A stretch of 64,000 bases of DNA, from positions 1,978,957-2,042,956 of the forward strand of contig NZ_QRDP01000004.1 in NCBI RefSeq assembly GCF_003385775.1. Direction: 5' to 3'. How positions within the stretch are numbered: the stretch's first letter is position 1; each line of letters opens with the position of its first letter. Positions 1 through 9,109 of the stretch are shown here, piece by piece. The stretch is from Parasphingopyxis lamellibrachiae. Lineage in GTDB: Bacteria; Pseudomonadota; Alphaproteobacteria; Sphingomonadales; Sphingomonadaceae. Both the position numbers and the translations under genes were made by a program. The notes beneath the pieces are model-generated. The model was not told where the DNA came from and ran no database searches. It worked only from the letters and a program-made list of their open reading frames with translations.

Positions 1-2
1 TT

Positions 3-68
3 GTCGCCATCGGGGCCGGGCTCGCCGCTCCCCCGCCGCCGCAGACCGGGCCGCCCGCCACCTTCTGA
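3..68 (+). CDS. C-terminal end of an unidentified gene (partial)
   Basis: From base 3 a short frame runs to a TGA at 66-68 and would encode an Ala/Pro-rich tail ending in Phe. It lies 59 bases upstream of the next outer-membrane gene on the same strand. A terminal Phe is common in outer-membrane proteins, but 21 codons are too few to name a family. A second frame also stays open here, so this is only the more natural reading of the window edge. Confidence 0.35.
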   Translation, partial: VAIGAGLAAPPPPQTGPPATF

Positions 69-127
69 ACCGACCAATATGCGCCTTTCCGGGTGCAGCT
101 ATTTTCGATTCAGCAAGGATATATTTT

Positions 128-1192
128 GTGAAATACGCTTCTCTTGCGGTCCTTTCGGCCGCGCTTCTCTCGACTCCCCTCGCCGCCCATGAGGGCACCC
201 ATGCCAATGGCCATGCGCCGATCGGCGTCATGGGAGACCATACCCATAATGCCGGCGAGGTGATGTTCTCCTACAGGTTCATGCATATGGAAGGGTCTGG
301 CAACCAGGTCGGCACGGACTCCATTTCCTCCGACGATATCGTCACCGCCATTCCGAACCGCTTCGCCGGCATGCCCGGCCAGCCGCCTACCCTGCGCGTC
401 GTTCCGCAGGAAATGCGCATGGAAATGCACATGATCGGCATGATGTATGCGCCTGTCGACTGGATGACGCTGATCGCGTCCGGCCGCTACATGACCCGGG
501 AAATGGAATCGACCACCTATCAGGGCGGTATGGGGACCACCGTGCTTGGCGGCTCCGACCTCTCGGTCAACGGTTTTGGCGACATGGTCGTCGGAGCGCT
601 CTTTCCTTTGTCGAAAGTGGAAGGCGATCATGAAATCGTCGCCCGTGCCGCGATCAGCATCCCGACCGGCTCGACAACCCAGACCGGCGAGATGCTGACG
701 CCGATGGGCACGACCCGGACAATGCGGCTGGCCTATCCGATGCAGCCGGGATCGGGGACATGGGATCTCAAGCCCGCCATCATCTATCGCGGCTATGCGG
801 GCCAGATCGGCTGGGGTGCGCAATATAATGCGACGATCCGGCTCGGTACGAACGACCAGGGCTATAGCCGGGGAGACGTGCATGAGGTGACGGGTTGGGT
901 CAGCTACGAACCGGCGCGCTGGATCAGCCTGTCCGGCCGGCTCGCGGCGCGAACGACCGGCAGGATCGACGGTATGGACCCGGCAATCATGGGCCCGAAC
1001 CAGGCCGCCAACCCCGATTTCCAGGGCGGCGAACGCGTCGACGCCTTTTTCGGTATCAACCTCGCTGCCCAGGGATCACTTGATGGTCAGCGACTCGGTA
1101 TCGAGATCGGTGCGCCCATCCATCAGGACGTGAACGGCCCGCAAATGACCGGAGATTGGTCGCTGACGGTCGGCTGGCAGGGCAGCTTCTAG
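128..1192 (+). CDS. His/Met-rich outer-membrane protein, transporter-like (Phenol_MetA_deg-type beta-barrel)
   Basis: This is a 354-residue secreted protein starting at GTG 128. It has a signal peptide ending near AAH (residues 1-20), then a His-rich stretch (HEGTHANGHAP) and unusually many Met and His residues up to about residue 120. The remainder alternates polar and aromatic residues and ends WQGSF, as expected of an outer-membrane beta-barrel inserted by the BAM complex. I recall similar proteins annotated as transporters of the MetA-pathway/phenol family, often beside metal-handling genes. The His/Met richness suggests a copper or other metal context, which is inference. Its stop codon overlaps the convergent stop of the next gene. 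Confidence 0.6.
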   Translation: MKYASLAVLSAALLSTPLAAHEGTHANGHAPIGVMGDHTHNAGEVMFSYRFMHMEGSGNQVGTDSISSDDIVTAIPNRFAGMPGQPPTLRVVPQEMRMEMHMIGMMYAPVDWMTLIASGRYMTREMESTTYQGGMGTTVLGGSDLSVNGFGDMVVGALFPLSKVEGDHEIVARAAISIPTGSTTQTGEMLTPMGTTRTMRLAYPMQPGSGTWDLKPAIIYRGYAGQIGWGAQYNATIRLGTNDQGYSRGDVHEVTGWVSYEPARWISLSGRLAARTTGRIDGMDPAIMGPNQAANPDFQGGERVDAFFGINLAAQGSLDGQRLGIEIGAPIHQDVNGPQMTGDWSLTVGWQGSF

Positions 1193-1455
1193 CCGGCGGT
1201 ATCGCCTCCGGCGCTCGCGGTTTCCGTTTCGGCGGAACCGGCGCCGGGGGCGTCCGCTTCATCGCGTTCACGCTTCCTGTCCCACAGATATTTGGCCACC
1301 AGCCCGCCGCCGACCAGGGCGGCCCCGGGCAGGGAGCGCGTCGCAACGCGCGCTGCGATCAGGCCGATGCCCGCACCGAGCAGCCCGCGCCCCGCCGTCC
1401 GGTTGCGGACATGGCCGCCCAGCGCGCCGCGGGCGATTTCCCTGAAAATGCTCAT
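1189..1455 (-). CDS. Small hypothetical membrane protein
   Basis: This is an 88-residue protein with a Gly/Ala-rich hydrophobic stretch at about residues 22-55, probably one or two membrane segments. A basic WDRKRERDE segment and an acidic Ala/Gly/Thr-rich tail follow. The ATG overlaps the last bases of the upstream mscS-like gene by 4 nt (ATGA), so the two are probably translated together. I do not recognise a family. The size and architecture resemble small envelope proteins that accompany mechanosensitive channels, but no function can be assigned. Confidence 0.6.
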   Translation of the reverse strand: MSIFREIARGALGGHVRNRTAGRGLLGAGIGLIAARVATRSLPGAALVGGGLVAKYLWDRKRERDEADAPGAGSAETETASAGGDTAG

Positions 1456-2318
1456 TTCTTCTTCTCCAGCGGTACGGGTTCCTTGAACGTATGGGTGATA
1501 TAGGGAAAGGGAATTTCGATCCCGGCCCTGTCCAGCGCGGCTTTTACGGCGCGGACGACCTGATCGCGGCTTTCATGGCCCGCGCGCGGCGTGGAGCCCG
1601 ACCACCAGCGGATCAGATAGTCGACCGAGCTGGAATTGAATTCCTTCGCGAAGACATCGACGCCGCGATCCGTATCGACCTTGTCACAGCCCCTGACCGC
1701 CTCTTCGATCACTCTGGCCGCTTCATCGAGATCGACATCGTACGCGACGCCGCAGACGACTTCGTGCCGCCGCCCGTCCATATCGGTGAAAATCTCGACC
1801 GGGTTCTTGAACAGCATGGAATTGGGAACGATCGTGACTTCGTTGGAGAGCTTGCGAACATAGGTCTCGCGCAGGTTGATCGCCTCGACCTTGCCGGAAA
1901 TGCCCTCGCATTCGATGACATCGCCGATCCGCATCTTCTCCCGGATCATGATCAGCACACCGGCGAGGAAATTTTCGAAAATATCCTGAAAGGCAAAACC
2001 GATTGCCACCGCTCCGATGCCGAGACCGGCAATTATGCTCGCCGCGGTAACGCCGGGCAGGATGATGGCCGCGGTCGCAAACAGGCCGACAAACCAGATC
2101 AGGATTGTCACCGCCGTTTCGACAAGGGTCAGCAGGCTGGGCCGGATATCGGTCCGCCCGATAAAGCGGTGCGCTATTTTGCGCCCGCCCTTGGCAACGA
2201 GCCATGTAAGGATGAGAATGACCAGTCCGACCGCCAGCTGCGGCAGCATCCGCACGGTCGTCTCGGCCATATCGCCGAGCTGGTCCTGCAATATCGTCAG
2301 AAAATTCGCGTCCATCAT
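1452..2318 (-). CDS. Small-conductance mechanosensitive channel (MscS family)
   Basis: This is a 288-residue inner-membrane channel that would open under membrane tension to release solutes on hypo-osmotic shock. It has three hydrophobic segments (about residues 23-42, 65-85 and 90-112). The third is the Gly/Ala-rich pore helix (GLGIGAVAIGFAFQDIFEN), and a soluble MscS beta/alpha domain follows (GDVIECEGISGKVEAINLRET). The length matches E. coli MscS (286 residues). The ATG has a purine-rich AGAGGGG-type site upstream. It shares a 4-nt overlap with the small membrane protein downstream. Confidence 0.9.
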   Translation of the reverse strand: MMDANFLTILQDQLGDMAETTVRMLPQLAVGLVILILTWLVAKGGRKIAHRFIGRTDIRPSLLTLVETAVTILIWFVGLFATAAIILPGVTAASIIAGLGIGAVAIGFAFQDIFENFLAGVLIMIREKMRIGDVIECEGISGKVEAINLRETYVRKLSNEVTIVPNSMLFKNPVEIFTDMDGRRHEVVCGVAYDVDLDEAARVIEEAVRGCDKVDTDRGVDVFAKEFNSSSVDYLIRWWSGSTPRAGHESRDQVVRAVKAALDRAGIEIPFPYITHTFKEPVPLEKKK

Positions 2319-2388
2319 CGCCCCTCTTATATCATACCCTTAACAAACGGGGCGCAGGGGCGATTGTTCCCCGCTATTGGAGGCGCCT

Positions 2389-3783
2389 TTAGCGGCCCAG
2401 CATTTTCTCCGGCCTGACAACCCGGTCGAACGTCTCTTCATCGACCAGGCCGAGATCAAGCCCCGCCTCTTTCAGCGTCATGCCTTTCTTGTGCGCATGT
2501 TTGGCGATGCCGGCGGCGTTGTCATAGCCGATTTCCGGCGCCAGCGCGGTCACCAGCATCAGCGAACGACCGACCAGTTCGGCAATCTTGTCCTCATTGG
2601 CTTCGATCCCCTCGACACAGCGTTCGGCAAAGCTCGTCATCCCGGTCGCCATCAGCTCAATGGAGCGCAGAACATTGGCGCCGATCAGCGGCATGAAGAC
2701 ATTGAGTTCGAAATGCCCCTGCATGCCGCCCACCGTGACTGCCTGATGATTGCCGATAACCTGCGCGGCGACCATGGTCAGGCTTTCGCACTGGGTCGGG
2801 TTGACCTTGCCCGGCATGATCGAGCTGCCCGGTTCATTGGCGGGCAGAGACAGTTCGCCAAGCCCCGAACGCGGGCCAGACCCGAGGAACCGGATATCGT
2901 TGGCGATCTTGTTAAGCGCGACCGCCAGTGTGTTCAGCGCGCCGGAGAAGAAGACGAGCCCGTCCTTTGCGGCGAGTTGCTCGAATTTGTTGGGCGCGCT
3001 TTCGAACGCGAAACCGGTAATGTCGCTGATCGCCCCGGCCATATCCGTCGCCCAGCCTACCGGGGCGTTGAGCCCGGTGCCGACCGCCGTGCCGCCAATG
3101 GCGAGCTTCGCGATATTGCCGGCAAGCGCGCCTTCGATCCGCGCCTTGCAGCTGACGAGCTGGGCCGCATAGCCGGAAAACTCCTGCCCCAAAGTCAGCG
3201 GTGTTGCATCCTGGGTGTGGGTACGGCCGATCTTGACGATATGATCCCAGGCTTCGGCCTTGGCCGTCAGCGCGGCGATCAGGATATCCAGCGCGGGAAT
3301 CAACTGATCACGCGTCGCCATCGCCGTCGAGACGTGGAGCGCAGTCGGGAAGCTGTCGTTCGAGCTTTGCGACATGTTCACATGGTCGTTGGGGTGAACA
3401 GGCTCCTTGCCGCCCCGCGTACCGGCCAGCGTCTCATTGGCGATCCCTGCGATCACCTCGTTGACGTTCATATTGGTCTGGGTGCCGCTGCCCGTCTGGA
3501 ATATGGTCAGCGGAAATTCGCCATCATGGCTGCCAGAGCGGATCGCGGTCGCCGCTTCCTCGATGGCATCGGCCAGTCCGGCATCGAGGCCGTGCTTCTT
3601 GTTGACCCGCGCCGCCGCCTGTTTGACCGCCGCCTGGGCATGGACGATGCCTATCGGCATCCGCTCGCTTGCGCCGAAGGGAAAATTCTCCAGGCTCCGC
3701 TGTGTCTGCGCGCCCCAATAGGCGGAGGCTGCTACCTCGATCGGGCCGATAGAGTCGGTTTCGGTACGGGTTTCGGTGGTCAT
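2389..3783 (-). CDS. fumC: Fumarate hydratase class II
   Basis: FumC is the iron-independent fumarase, interconverting fumarate and L-malate in the TCA cycle in the cytoplasm. The 464-residue length is typical. The fumarase/aspartase signature [11 protein letters not shown] is present, with the substrate-binding segments [10 protein letters not shown] and GRTHTQDA. I chose the internal ATG at 3783 because AAGGA lies just upstream and the family N-terminus ([23 protein letters not shown]) begins shortly after it. An open frame extends 18 codons further. A low-GC gene separates it from sspB on the same strand. Confidence 0.97.
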   Translation of the reverse strand: MTTETRTETDSIGPIEVAASAYWGAQTQRSLENFPFGASERMPIGIVHAQAAVKQAAARVNKKHGLDAGLADAIEEAATAIRSGSHDGEFPLTIFQTGSGTQTNMNVNEVIAGIANETLAGTRGGKEPVHPNDHVNMSQSSNDSFPTALHVSTAMATRDQLIPALDILIAALTAKAEAWDHIVKIGRTHTQDATPLTLGQEFSGYAAQLVSCKARIEGALAGNIAKLAIGGTAVGTGLNAPVGWATDMAGAISDITGFAFESAPNKFEQLAAKDGLVFFSGALNTLAVALNKIANDIRFLGSGPRSGLGELSLPANEPGSSIMPGKVNPTQCESLTMVAAQVIGNHQAVTVGGMQGHFELNVFMPLIGANVLRSIELMATGMTSFAERCVEGIEANEDKIAELVGRSLMLVTALAPEIGYDNAAGIAKHAHKKGMTLKEAGLDLGLVDEETFDRVVRPEKMLGR

Positions 3784-3814
3784 ATTGTCCTTGATATCCT
3801 GTGTCTCGATCCAA

Positions 3815-4222
3815 TTAGCCGATCTGGTTGAACTCAATAAACTCTAAACGCTTCTTCCCGTCAGCAAATTCCCAAAAATAGCCGTCTCTCAATGGCAAGA
3901 AACCTCTGACCCAACGATCCACTTCGCAGTGCGCGGCCTTCGCAATGTACTCATCCGAGTCATTGCCAGCCAGCCACTCGATATAGGATCTCGAATAAAG
4001 CCTTACATATTCCTCTCGCGCAGTGCGTTGCGCCAAGTTTTCTAGATCAAGAATGATCCGTTTGAAAAGATTCCATGCTTCCTCATCCCGATCTTGACGC
4101 ACGTAGACGGTTGCCAGAAGCGCTTCTGCGACCAACCATTGGGGAACTTCCTTGAGGTCTCTATCGAGAGCACGCTCGGCCTGATCAAATTTCTCTCGCA
4201 GATAAAAAATGTGCGCCCGCAT
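3815..4222 (-). CDS. TPR-like hypothetical protein in a low-GC patch
   Basis: This is a 135-residue soluble protein with one clear helix-turn-helix repeat of TPR type ([17 protein letters not shown], then [26 protein letters not shown]). The C-terminus is Trp/Arg-rich ([18 protein letters not shown]). Base composition falls to about 42% GC, against about 63% in sspB and fumC, and codon use is correspondingly different. The start is uncertain. ATG 4222 is used here, but a TTG at 4258, immediately after the sspB stop, would add 12 residues that continue the helical pattern. It may be the remnant of a longer transferred gene. No function is assigned. Confidence 0.55.
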   Translation of the reverse strand: MRAHIFYLREKFDQAERALDRDLKEVPQWLVAEALLATVYVRQDRDEEAWNLFKRIILDLENLAQRTAREEYVRLYSRSYIEWLAGNDSDEYIAKAAHCEVDRWVRGFLPLRDGYFWEFADGKKRLEFIEFNQIG

Positions 4223-4259
4223 GAGATGAATGCGAGCACTAAGCCTTTTCAGGAACAAC

Positions 4260-4736
4260 CTATTTCTTCCGTTTGAAATCCACCGCGACGACATTGGAGC
4301 CGTCCTCGATAGGCTCGGCGGCGGGCGGATCGTTTTCCGCATGATCATTGGGCGCGCGATCATCGCCCTGCGCCTGGAACTGCAAGGCGAAGTTCACTGC
4401 CGGATCGACAAAGCCGGTAATCGCCGCGAACGGCACGACGAGGGTCGAGGGAATGTCGCTGAAGCTCAGTCCCACCGAAAACCCTTCTTCATCGACCGTC
4501 AGGTCCCAGAAGCGCTTCTGCAGGACGATAGTCATCTCGTCCGGAAAGCGTTCGAGAAGATGGCCGGGAATGTCGACGCCCGGCGCGCGGGTTTTGAAGG
4601 TAATGTAGAAATGATGCTCGCCGGGCAGATCGCCGGCATCGCCGACTTCGCTCAGCACCCGGCCGACCACCGCACGCAGCGCTTCCTGCACGATCTCGTC
4701 ATAGGGAATCAGGCTGTCGGGCGTCTCGTCGGTCAT
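4260..4736 (-). CDS. sspB: ClpXP adaptor protein SspB (alphaproteobacterial type)
   Basis: SspB tethers ssrA-tagged and other substrates to the ClpX unfoldase so that ClpXP degrades them. The 158-residue protein opens with SLIPYDEIVQEALRAVVGRVL, continues with the beta-rich substrate-binding core (HHFYITFKT, DEMTIVLQKRFWDLTV, FSVGLSFSDIPSTLVVPF), and ends in an acidic/Pro linker and a short basic tail (VVAVDFKRKK) that would contact the ClpX N-domain. ATG 4736 is chosen because the family begins just before PDSLIPYDEI. An in-frame Met 12 codons upstream is less likely. Confidence 0.92.
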   Translation of the reverse strand: MTDETPDSLIPYDEIVQEALRAVVGRVLSEVGDAGDLPGEHHFYITFKTRAPGVDIPGHLLERFPDEMTIVLQKRFWDLTVDEEGFSVGLSFSDIPSTLVVPFAAITGFVDPAVNFALQFQAQGDDRAPNDHAENDPPAAEPIEDGSNVVAVDFKRKK

Positions 4737-4834
4737 GCGTGTTTTGGTGAACGGCTGGAAGCGCAGGGTCAAGATGAGATTGTATTTGGACGGCTCTCAC
4801 CCAAATGGCCGCCCCGACAGCGCGAATGCAAATA

Positions 4835-5662
4835 TCAGATCCGCGGAAGCCACATGCCCATTGTCGCGGCAAATATGCCGATCACCATGCCGAAGGTCGC
4901 GATCCCGATCAGTCCCGCTGCCGCGAATTTGCCGGCCGAACTGGAGCCATCCTTGGCGCGCAGATAGATTTCGAGGATGGCGAGCGGAACGAGCATCTGG
5001 CCAAAGAACAGGAAGGTGAGAAACGGTCCGGTAAAAGTTTCGGTATCGATGCCGATGCCTCCGGTCGTCATGAACCAGAACATCAGGCCAATCCGGTAAA
5101 ACCAGACTGCGCTGACGACCATGAACAGTCTGAGCGCCCAGCGGCGATGCTTGTCGATTTTGCGCGCAATCGCATGGCGCAGCGCGATGACCGCAAACAG
5201 GATGATCAGCAGCCCGTCCAGACTGATGGCGATGTGCGCTACGCTTCCGCCGATCACGCCCCGCGTCCAGACAAGGAAAAGGCCGGCAATGCTGGTGAGA
5301 ACCGCCATCGCCACATAGGTCCGCCCCAGATAGCGGTGAAAGGCGGGAAAGCGCGCGCGAATCTGCGGTATCAGCTGAAGCGGCCCACCACCGATGATGA
5401 CGATAGCGATGAGGAGATGGAACCCTAATGCCAGATTCCCCATCAGGTCGCCGGGAACATATCCGGCCGGGAGATGGGTTTCATCCAGTCCCGCCAATCC
5501 CTTGCCGAACAGCAACGGGCCGTAAAAGGCCGTGACATAGAAAACGAAAATCCATTGGCCGATGGCGGTCACAACAAACCAAGCCGCAGCCGCTATCGAC
5601 AAGATACGCACTGATCCATGAAGATTGGCCGCGCGCGCGGAGACCGAACCTGCTATTTCCAT
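4835..5662 (-). CDS. DUF2306-type integral membrane protein
   Basis: This is a 275-residue inner-membrane protein with about seven hydrophobic segments. The family pattern is visible as HLLIAIVIIGGGPLQLIPQIRARFPAFHRYLGRTYV, followed by KHRRWALRLFMVVSAVWFYR, which carries the conserved His/Arg residues of DUF2306. Function is unknown. I chose ATG 5662 over GTG 5689 because GGAAAG lies at good spacing before it. It is divergent from the AraC-family gene, which could control it from the shared 130-nt intergenic region. Confidence 0.75.
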   Translation of the reverse strand: MEIAGSVSARAANLHGSVRILSIAAAAWFVVTAIGQWIFVFYVTAFYGPLLFGKGLAGLDETHLPAGYVPGDLMGNLALGFHLLIAIVIIGGGPLQLIPQIRARFPAFHRYLGRTYVAMAVLTSIAGLFLVWTRGVIGGSVAHIAISLDGLLIILFAVIALRHAIARKIDKHRRWALRLFMVVSAVWFYRIGLMFWFMTTGGIGIDTETFTGPFLTFLFFGQMLVPLAILEIYLRAKDGSSSAGKFAAAGLIGIATFGMVIGIFAATMGMWLPRI

Positions 5663-5793
5663 TGACTTGCTTTCCAGTCTGATATTCACCGTGTTACCGT
5701 ATTAAGGCGATATTCAAGCAGAGCCCATGACCGCATCGTTCAAAAACATGATCCGCGCCATCAACAGCCAGGACGGGCTATGTGAGACCGCGC

Positions 5794-6813
5794 ATGTCTG
5801 AACCGACCGTTTCCGCGGCTTATGCCAGGGCGCTATTCGACCTTGCGGTCGAAAAGGGCGCGGATCGCAATATGTTGACGGCTCGGACCGGGGTTCGTCC
5901 GAGAGATTTTGATGACCCGCATCGGCGTATTGCCTTCGACACGTTCAAAATGCTGATGCGCGAGGGTCAATCGCTGTGCGGCGAACCTGCGTTGGCGCTT
6001 TATTTCGGGGCTCAGATTGCGTTCGATCAATTGTCGCTGGTCGGATTGATCAGCCGGGCGGCTCCGACGATGGAAGACGCGTTCCGGGAAATGAACCGCT
6101 ATGGCCGCCTGATCATCGAAGTCGAGGGGATCGGGGCGGAAGACCGGTTCCAGATCGTCCGCCGCGACGGCCGGACTTGGATCGACGATATCCGTATGTA
6201 TCCAAACAGCTTTCCCGAACTGACCGAATCGACCCTCGGCCGATTCATCTGCGGCGTGAACCGTTACTTTCCCGACCGCCATTATTACCGATCCGCACAG
6301 GTGACGCATGCGAGACCCGAATATGCACCCCTCTATGACGAGTTGCTGGGCATTCCAGTCGAATTTGGATGTACGCACAACGCGATGGAAATCGATCCTT
6401 CGTTGCTCGAATTGAAGCTGAATCCGAAAAAGAACTATGTTTTCGGCATGCTCAGCGAACAGGCCGCGAAGCTTTTGGCGGAACTGGAAACGATGAAGAC
6501 CTTGCGCGCCGAAATCGAACGCCATCTCATGCCGATCCTCCACACCGGCACGCTGGGATTGGAGGATGTGTCAAGCGAGATGGGCATGAGCCGGCAGCAG
6601 CTATACCGCGCGCTTCGTGCCGAGGGTGTCCGGTTCAAGGAAATAGTCGACGATCTACGGCACCGGCTGGCGCTCGAATATCTCAAGGGTGGCAAGGTCA
6701 GCATCAACGAAACCGCCTATCTCGTCGGCTTTTCCGACCCCAGCGCATTTTCGCGCGCCTTCAAGCGCTGGACCGGGGAAAGCCCCGGACAATTCGCCGC
6801 AACGGCAGGATAG
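5794..6813 (+). CDS. AraC-family transcriptional regulator with Arabinose_bd-type N-terminal domain
   Basis: This is a 339-residue DNA-binding regulator. The N-terminal 190 residues match the Arabinose_bd/OruR-like sensor domain (ALALYFGAQIAFDQLSLVGLISRAAPTMEDAFREMNRYGRLI). The last 100 residues carry the double helix-turn-helix (SSEMGMSRQQLYRALRAEGVRFKEIVDDLRHRLALEYL and INETAYLVGFSDPSAFSRAFKRWTGESPGQF). ATG 5794 is used; a GTG 12 nt upstream is possible. The ligand is unknown. The most likely target is the divergent DUF2306 gene. Confidence 0.88.
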   Translation: MSEPTVSAAYARALFDLAVEKGADRNMLTARTGVRPRDFDDPHRRIAFDTFKMLMREGQSLCGEPALALYFGAQIAFDQLSLVGLISRAAPTMEDAFREMNRYGRLIIEVEGIGAEDRFQIVRRDGRTWIDDIRMYPNSFPELTESTLGRFICGVNRYFPDRHYYRSAQVTHARPEYAPLYDELLGIPVEFGCTHNAMEIDPSLLELKLNPKKNYVFGMLSEQAAKLLAELETMKTLRAEIERHLMPILHTGTLGLEDVSSEMGMSRQQLYRALRAEGVRFKEIVDDLRHRLALEYLKGGKVSINETAYLVGFSDPSAFSRAFKRWTGESPGQFAATAG

Positions 6814-6885
6814 CCACGGAAGCCGGATCGGCTAAGCGAGACATGACCGATTGCCTGAACGCTCGTTTCAGCTATATCGCCCGCC

Positions 6886-7476
6886 ATGAGGACGGCAAAA
6901 ATCGCTCGCAAGACCGGGGAAACCGATATCGCCGTCGAGATCAATCTCGACGGGACCGGCACCTATGACATCTCCACCGGGATCGGCTTTCTCGACCATA
7001 TGATCGAACAGCTCTCCCGCCATTCGCTGATCGACGTGTCGCTCACGGTCGAAGGCGACCTCCATGTCGACCAGCATCACACGACCGAGGACAGCGCGAT
7101 CGCGCTGGGCGAGGCGGTGGCCGAGGCGCTGGGCGACAAGGCCGGGATCCGTCGATACGGATCGGCTTATTCGCCGATGGACGAAACACTGAGCCGCGTC
7201 GCGCTCGATATTTCGGGGCGGCCTTTTCTCGTCTGGAATTCCGGTTTTACTCAGGAGCGGCTCGGCGAGATGGACACCGAACTGATCCAGCACTGGTTTC
7301 ACAGCTTTGCGGGCTCTGCCGGCATAACGCTCCATATCGAAACCCTTTACGGCGACAATAACCACCATATTTGCGAGAGCGTTTTCAAGGGACTGGCCCG
7401 CGCGCTGCGCGATGCGGTGGAGATCGATCCGCGCAAAGAGGGCGCGATCCCCTCGACCAAGGGTACGCTCGGCTGA
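6886..7476 (+). CDS. hisB: Imidazoleglycerol-phosphate dehydratase
   Basis: HisB dehydrates imidazole glycerol phosphate to imidazole acetol phosphate in histidine biosynthesis, using two Mn ions per site. The 196-residue length fits a monofunctional enzyme without the phosphatase domain found in E. coli. The metal-binding motifs [17 protein letters not shown] and DNNHHICES are all present. It begins a his gene run, and its stop overlaps the hisH start by one base (TGATG), implying translational coupling. Confidence 0.97.
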   Translation: MRTAKIARKTGETDIAVEINLDGTGTYDISTGIGFLDHMIEQLSRHSLIDVSLTVEGDLHVDQHHTTEDSAIALGEAVAEALGDKAGIRRYGSAYSPMDETLSRVALDISGRPFLVWNSGFTQERLGEMDTELIQHWFHSFAGSAGITLHIETLYGDNNHHICESVFKGLARALRDAVEIDPRKEGAIPSTKGTLG

Positions 7477-8096
7477 TGAGTGAGCGCATTGCGCTGATCG
7501 ACTATGGCGCGGGGAACCTCCGTTCGGTGCATAATGCGCTGATGGCAGCGGGTGCCCAAGCCGTCGATGTTGCCGCGAACGCCAGCGATGTAGCTGCCGC
7601 AGACCGGATCGTGCTGCCCGGCGTTGGCGCTTTCGGGGCCTGTATGCAGGCACTCAGCGCGCTTCCCGGTATGGTGGATGCCCTTCATGACGCGGCAGTC
7701 GAGAAGAAGCGCCCCTTTCTGGGCATTTGCGTCGGTATGCAGCTGATGGCCGAGCGCGGCGAGGAGCATGGTACGCATGACGGGCTTGGCTGGATTGCGG
7801 GCACGGTGAAACCAATGGCCAGCGTCGATCCCCAGCTCAAAATCCCGCATATGGGCTGGAATGATGTGACGCCGCACGGCGCGCCGCCGCTGATCGAGCG
7901 CGGCGAGGCCTATTTCCTGCACGGTTATCATGTCGCGCTGGCCGACCCGGCAGACTCCTATGCGATCACCGATCATGGCGGCCCGGTGACGGCAGCCATT
8001 GGCCGCGACACGATGATCGGCGTACAGTTTCATCCGGAGAAATCACAGGGCTATGGCCTTGATTTTCTGTCCCGTTTCCTGGCGTGGCGACCATGA
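7476..8096 (+). CDS. hisH: Imidazole glycerol phosphate synthase, glutamine amidotransferase subunit
   Basis: HisH hydrolyses glutamine and passes ammonia to HisF for imidazole glycerol phosphate and AICAR formation. The 206 residues have the class I amidotransferase nucleophile motif GICVGMQ (Cys85) and the FHPEKSQ motif carrying His186 and Glu188. The N-terminus IALIDYGAGNLRSV is typical. The start ATG shares a base with the hisB stop. The downstream gap to hisA is filled by an inverted-repeat element. Confidence 0.97.
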   Translation: MSERIALIDYGAGNLRSVHNALMAAGAQAVDVAANASDVAAADRIVLPGVGAFGACMQALSALPGMVDALHDAAVEKKRPFLGICVGMQLMAERGEEHGTHDGLGWIAGTVKPMASVDPQLKIPHMGWNDVTPHGAPPLIERGEAYFLHGYHVALADPADSYAITDHGGPVTAAIGRDTMIGVQFHPEKSQGYGLDFLSRFLAWRP

Positions 8097-8103
8097 CGTT
8101 ATA

Positions 8104-8240
8104 TTGTCAGACTCGACCTGACGATCGAGCGCGGTACCAGCCCGCCCCCCCTCCCGACCTCCCACGAGTGTACCCTGAATGGGAGGCCGGGAGGGGGAGC
8201 GGGCGGGTGCCACGATTTTCTGCGAAGAAAATTCTGACAA
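8104..8240 (-). repeat. MITE-like palindromic element, copy 1 (inverted relative to copy 2)
   Basis: This 137-bp non-coding element is bounded by TTGTCAGA (8104-8111) and its inverse TCTGACAA (8233-8240). It contains a large GC-rich hairpin with arms at about 8141-8164 and 8180-8207. The reverse complement of its right half matches the left half of the element at 19671, including TGTCAGAATTT followed by an AAATCG block and the cognate CCTCCC-type stem. It ends 13 nt before the hisA ATG, so it forms most of the hisH-hisA spacer. No transposase is present. It is probably mobilised in trans, or it is a REP-like palindrome. Confidence 0.75.
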
Positions 8241-8253
8241 CAAGGATTTCTCC

Positions 8254-8985
8254 ATGAGCCTTATCGTTTTCCCCGCAATCGACCTCAAGGGCGGACAGGT
8301 CGTTCGCCTTGCAGAGGGCGATATGGACCGGGCCACCATTTATGGCGACGACCCGGCCCATCAGGCCGAGCTGTTTGCCGAGGCCGGTGCCGAGCATGTC
8401 CATGTTGTCGATCTGGACGGCGCCTTTGCCGGCAAAGCGAAAAACGCGGCCGCGGTGGAATCCATTGTCGCGCGCTTCCCCGGCTATGTGCAGTTGGGCG
8501 GCGGCATCCGAACGCGCGCCGATGTCGAGCGCTGGTTCGATCTTGGCGTGGCGCGCATCGTGATCGGCACGGCGGCCCTTAAAGACCCGGATTTCGTCAG
8601 GGATGTGGCCCGCGAATATGAAGGCGGCATCGTTGTCGCTGTGGACGCTAAAGGCGGCTTTGTCGCAACTGAAGGCTGGGCCGAAACTTCCGAAGTCAGC
8701 GTGATCGACATGGCGCGCCGGTTCGAGGATGCGGGCGTCGCCTCCCTGCTGTTCACCGATGTCGGGCGCGATGGCCTACTCAAGGGCTGCAATATCGAAG
8801 CCACGGTCGATCTTGCGCGCGCTACGGATATTCCGGTCATCGCCTCGGGCGGCGTCAAGGGCATTGCCGATATCCACGCGCTCAACATCCATGCCGAAAC
8901 CGGCATCGAAGGCGTGATCACGGGGCGGGCGCTGTATGATGGCACGCTGGATCTGGCGACCGCGCTGGCGCTGGCGGCCAAGTGA
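8254..8985 (+). CDS. hisA: ProFAR isomerase (HisA)
   Basis: HisA isomerises ProFAR to PRFAR, the substrate of HisF. It is a 243-residue (beta/alpha)8 barrel. The N-terminal PAIDLKGGQ carries the first catalytic Asp, VAVDAKGG the second, and the phosphate-binding loops GGGIRTR and ASGGVKG are present. The start ATG 8254 is preceded by AAGGATTTCTCC. A longer open frame upstream lies inside the repeat element and is not used. Confidence 0.96.
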   Translation: MSLIVFPAIDLKGGQVVRLAEGDMDRATIYGDDPAHQAELFAEAGAEHVHVVDLDGAFAGKAKNAAAVESIVARFPGYVQLGGGIRTRADVERWFDLGVARIVIGTAALKDPDFVRDVAREYEGGIVVAVDAKGGFVATEGWAETSEVSVIDMARRFEDAGVASLLFTDVGRDGLLKGCNIEATVDLARATDIPVIASGGVKGIADIHALNIHAETGIEGVITGRALYDGTLDLATALALAAK

Positions 8986-9009
8986 AGTTGGGAACTCCTC
9001 GCTCCGTTT

Positions 9010-9090
9010 GGGCTGAGCTTGTCGAAGCCCTGTCCTGCCTTTTCTCCCGTTCAAGAGAAGGTCAACCCTTCGACAAGCTCAGGATGAGCG
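9010..9090. repeat. Dispersed inverted repeat with CTTCGACAAGCTCAG arms
   Basis: CTGAGCTTGTCGAAG at 9013-9027 is repeated as its exact reverse complement at 9068-9082, a 15-bp perfect inverted repeat around a 40-nt loop. It fills the hisA-hisF spacer. From memory, the sequence cttcgacaagctcaggatgagc is a very common intergenic repeat in sphingomonad and other proteobacterial genomes. It can form a strong mRNA hairpin and could attenuate or stabilise the his transcript. It differs from the element in the hisH-hisA gap. Confidence 0.8.
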
Positions 9091-9109
9091 GGATTGCGCG
9101 ACGTTACTC

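Noticed and set aside
5727-5801. A short leader-peptide-like frame before the AraC gene
   Set aside because: It is 24 codons with no clear ribosome site and overlaps the AraC start. There is no attenuator structure to support a leader peptide.
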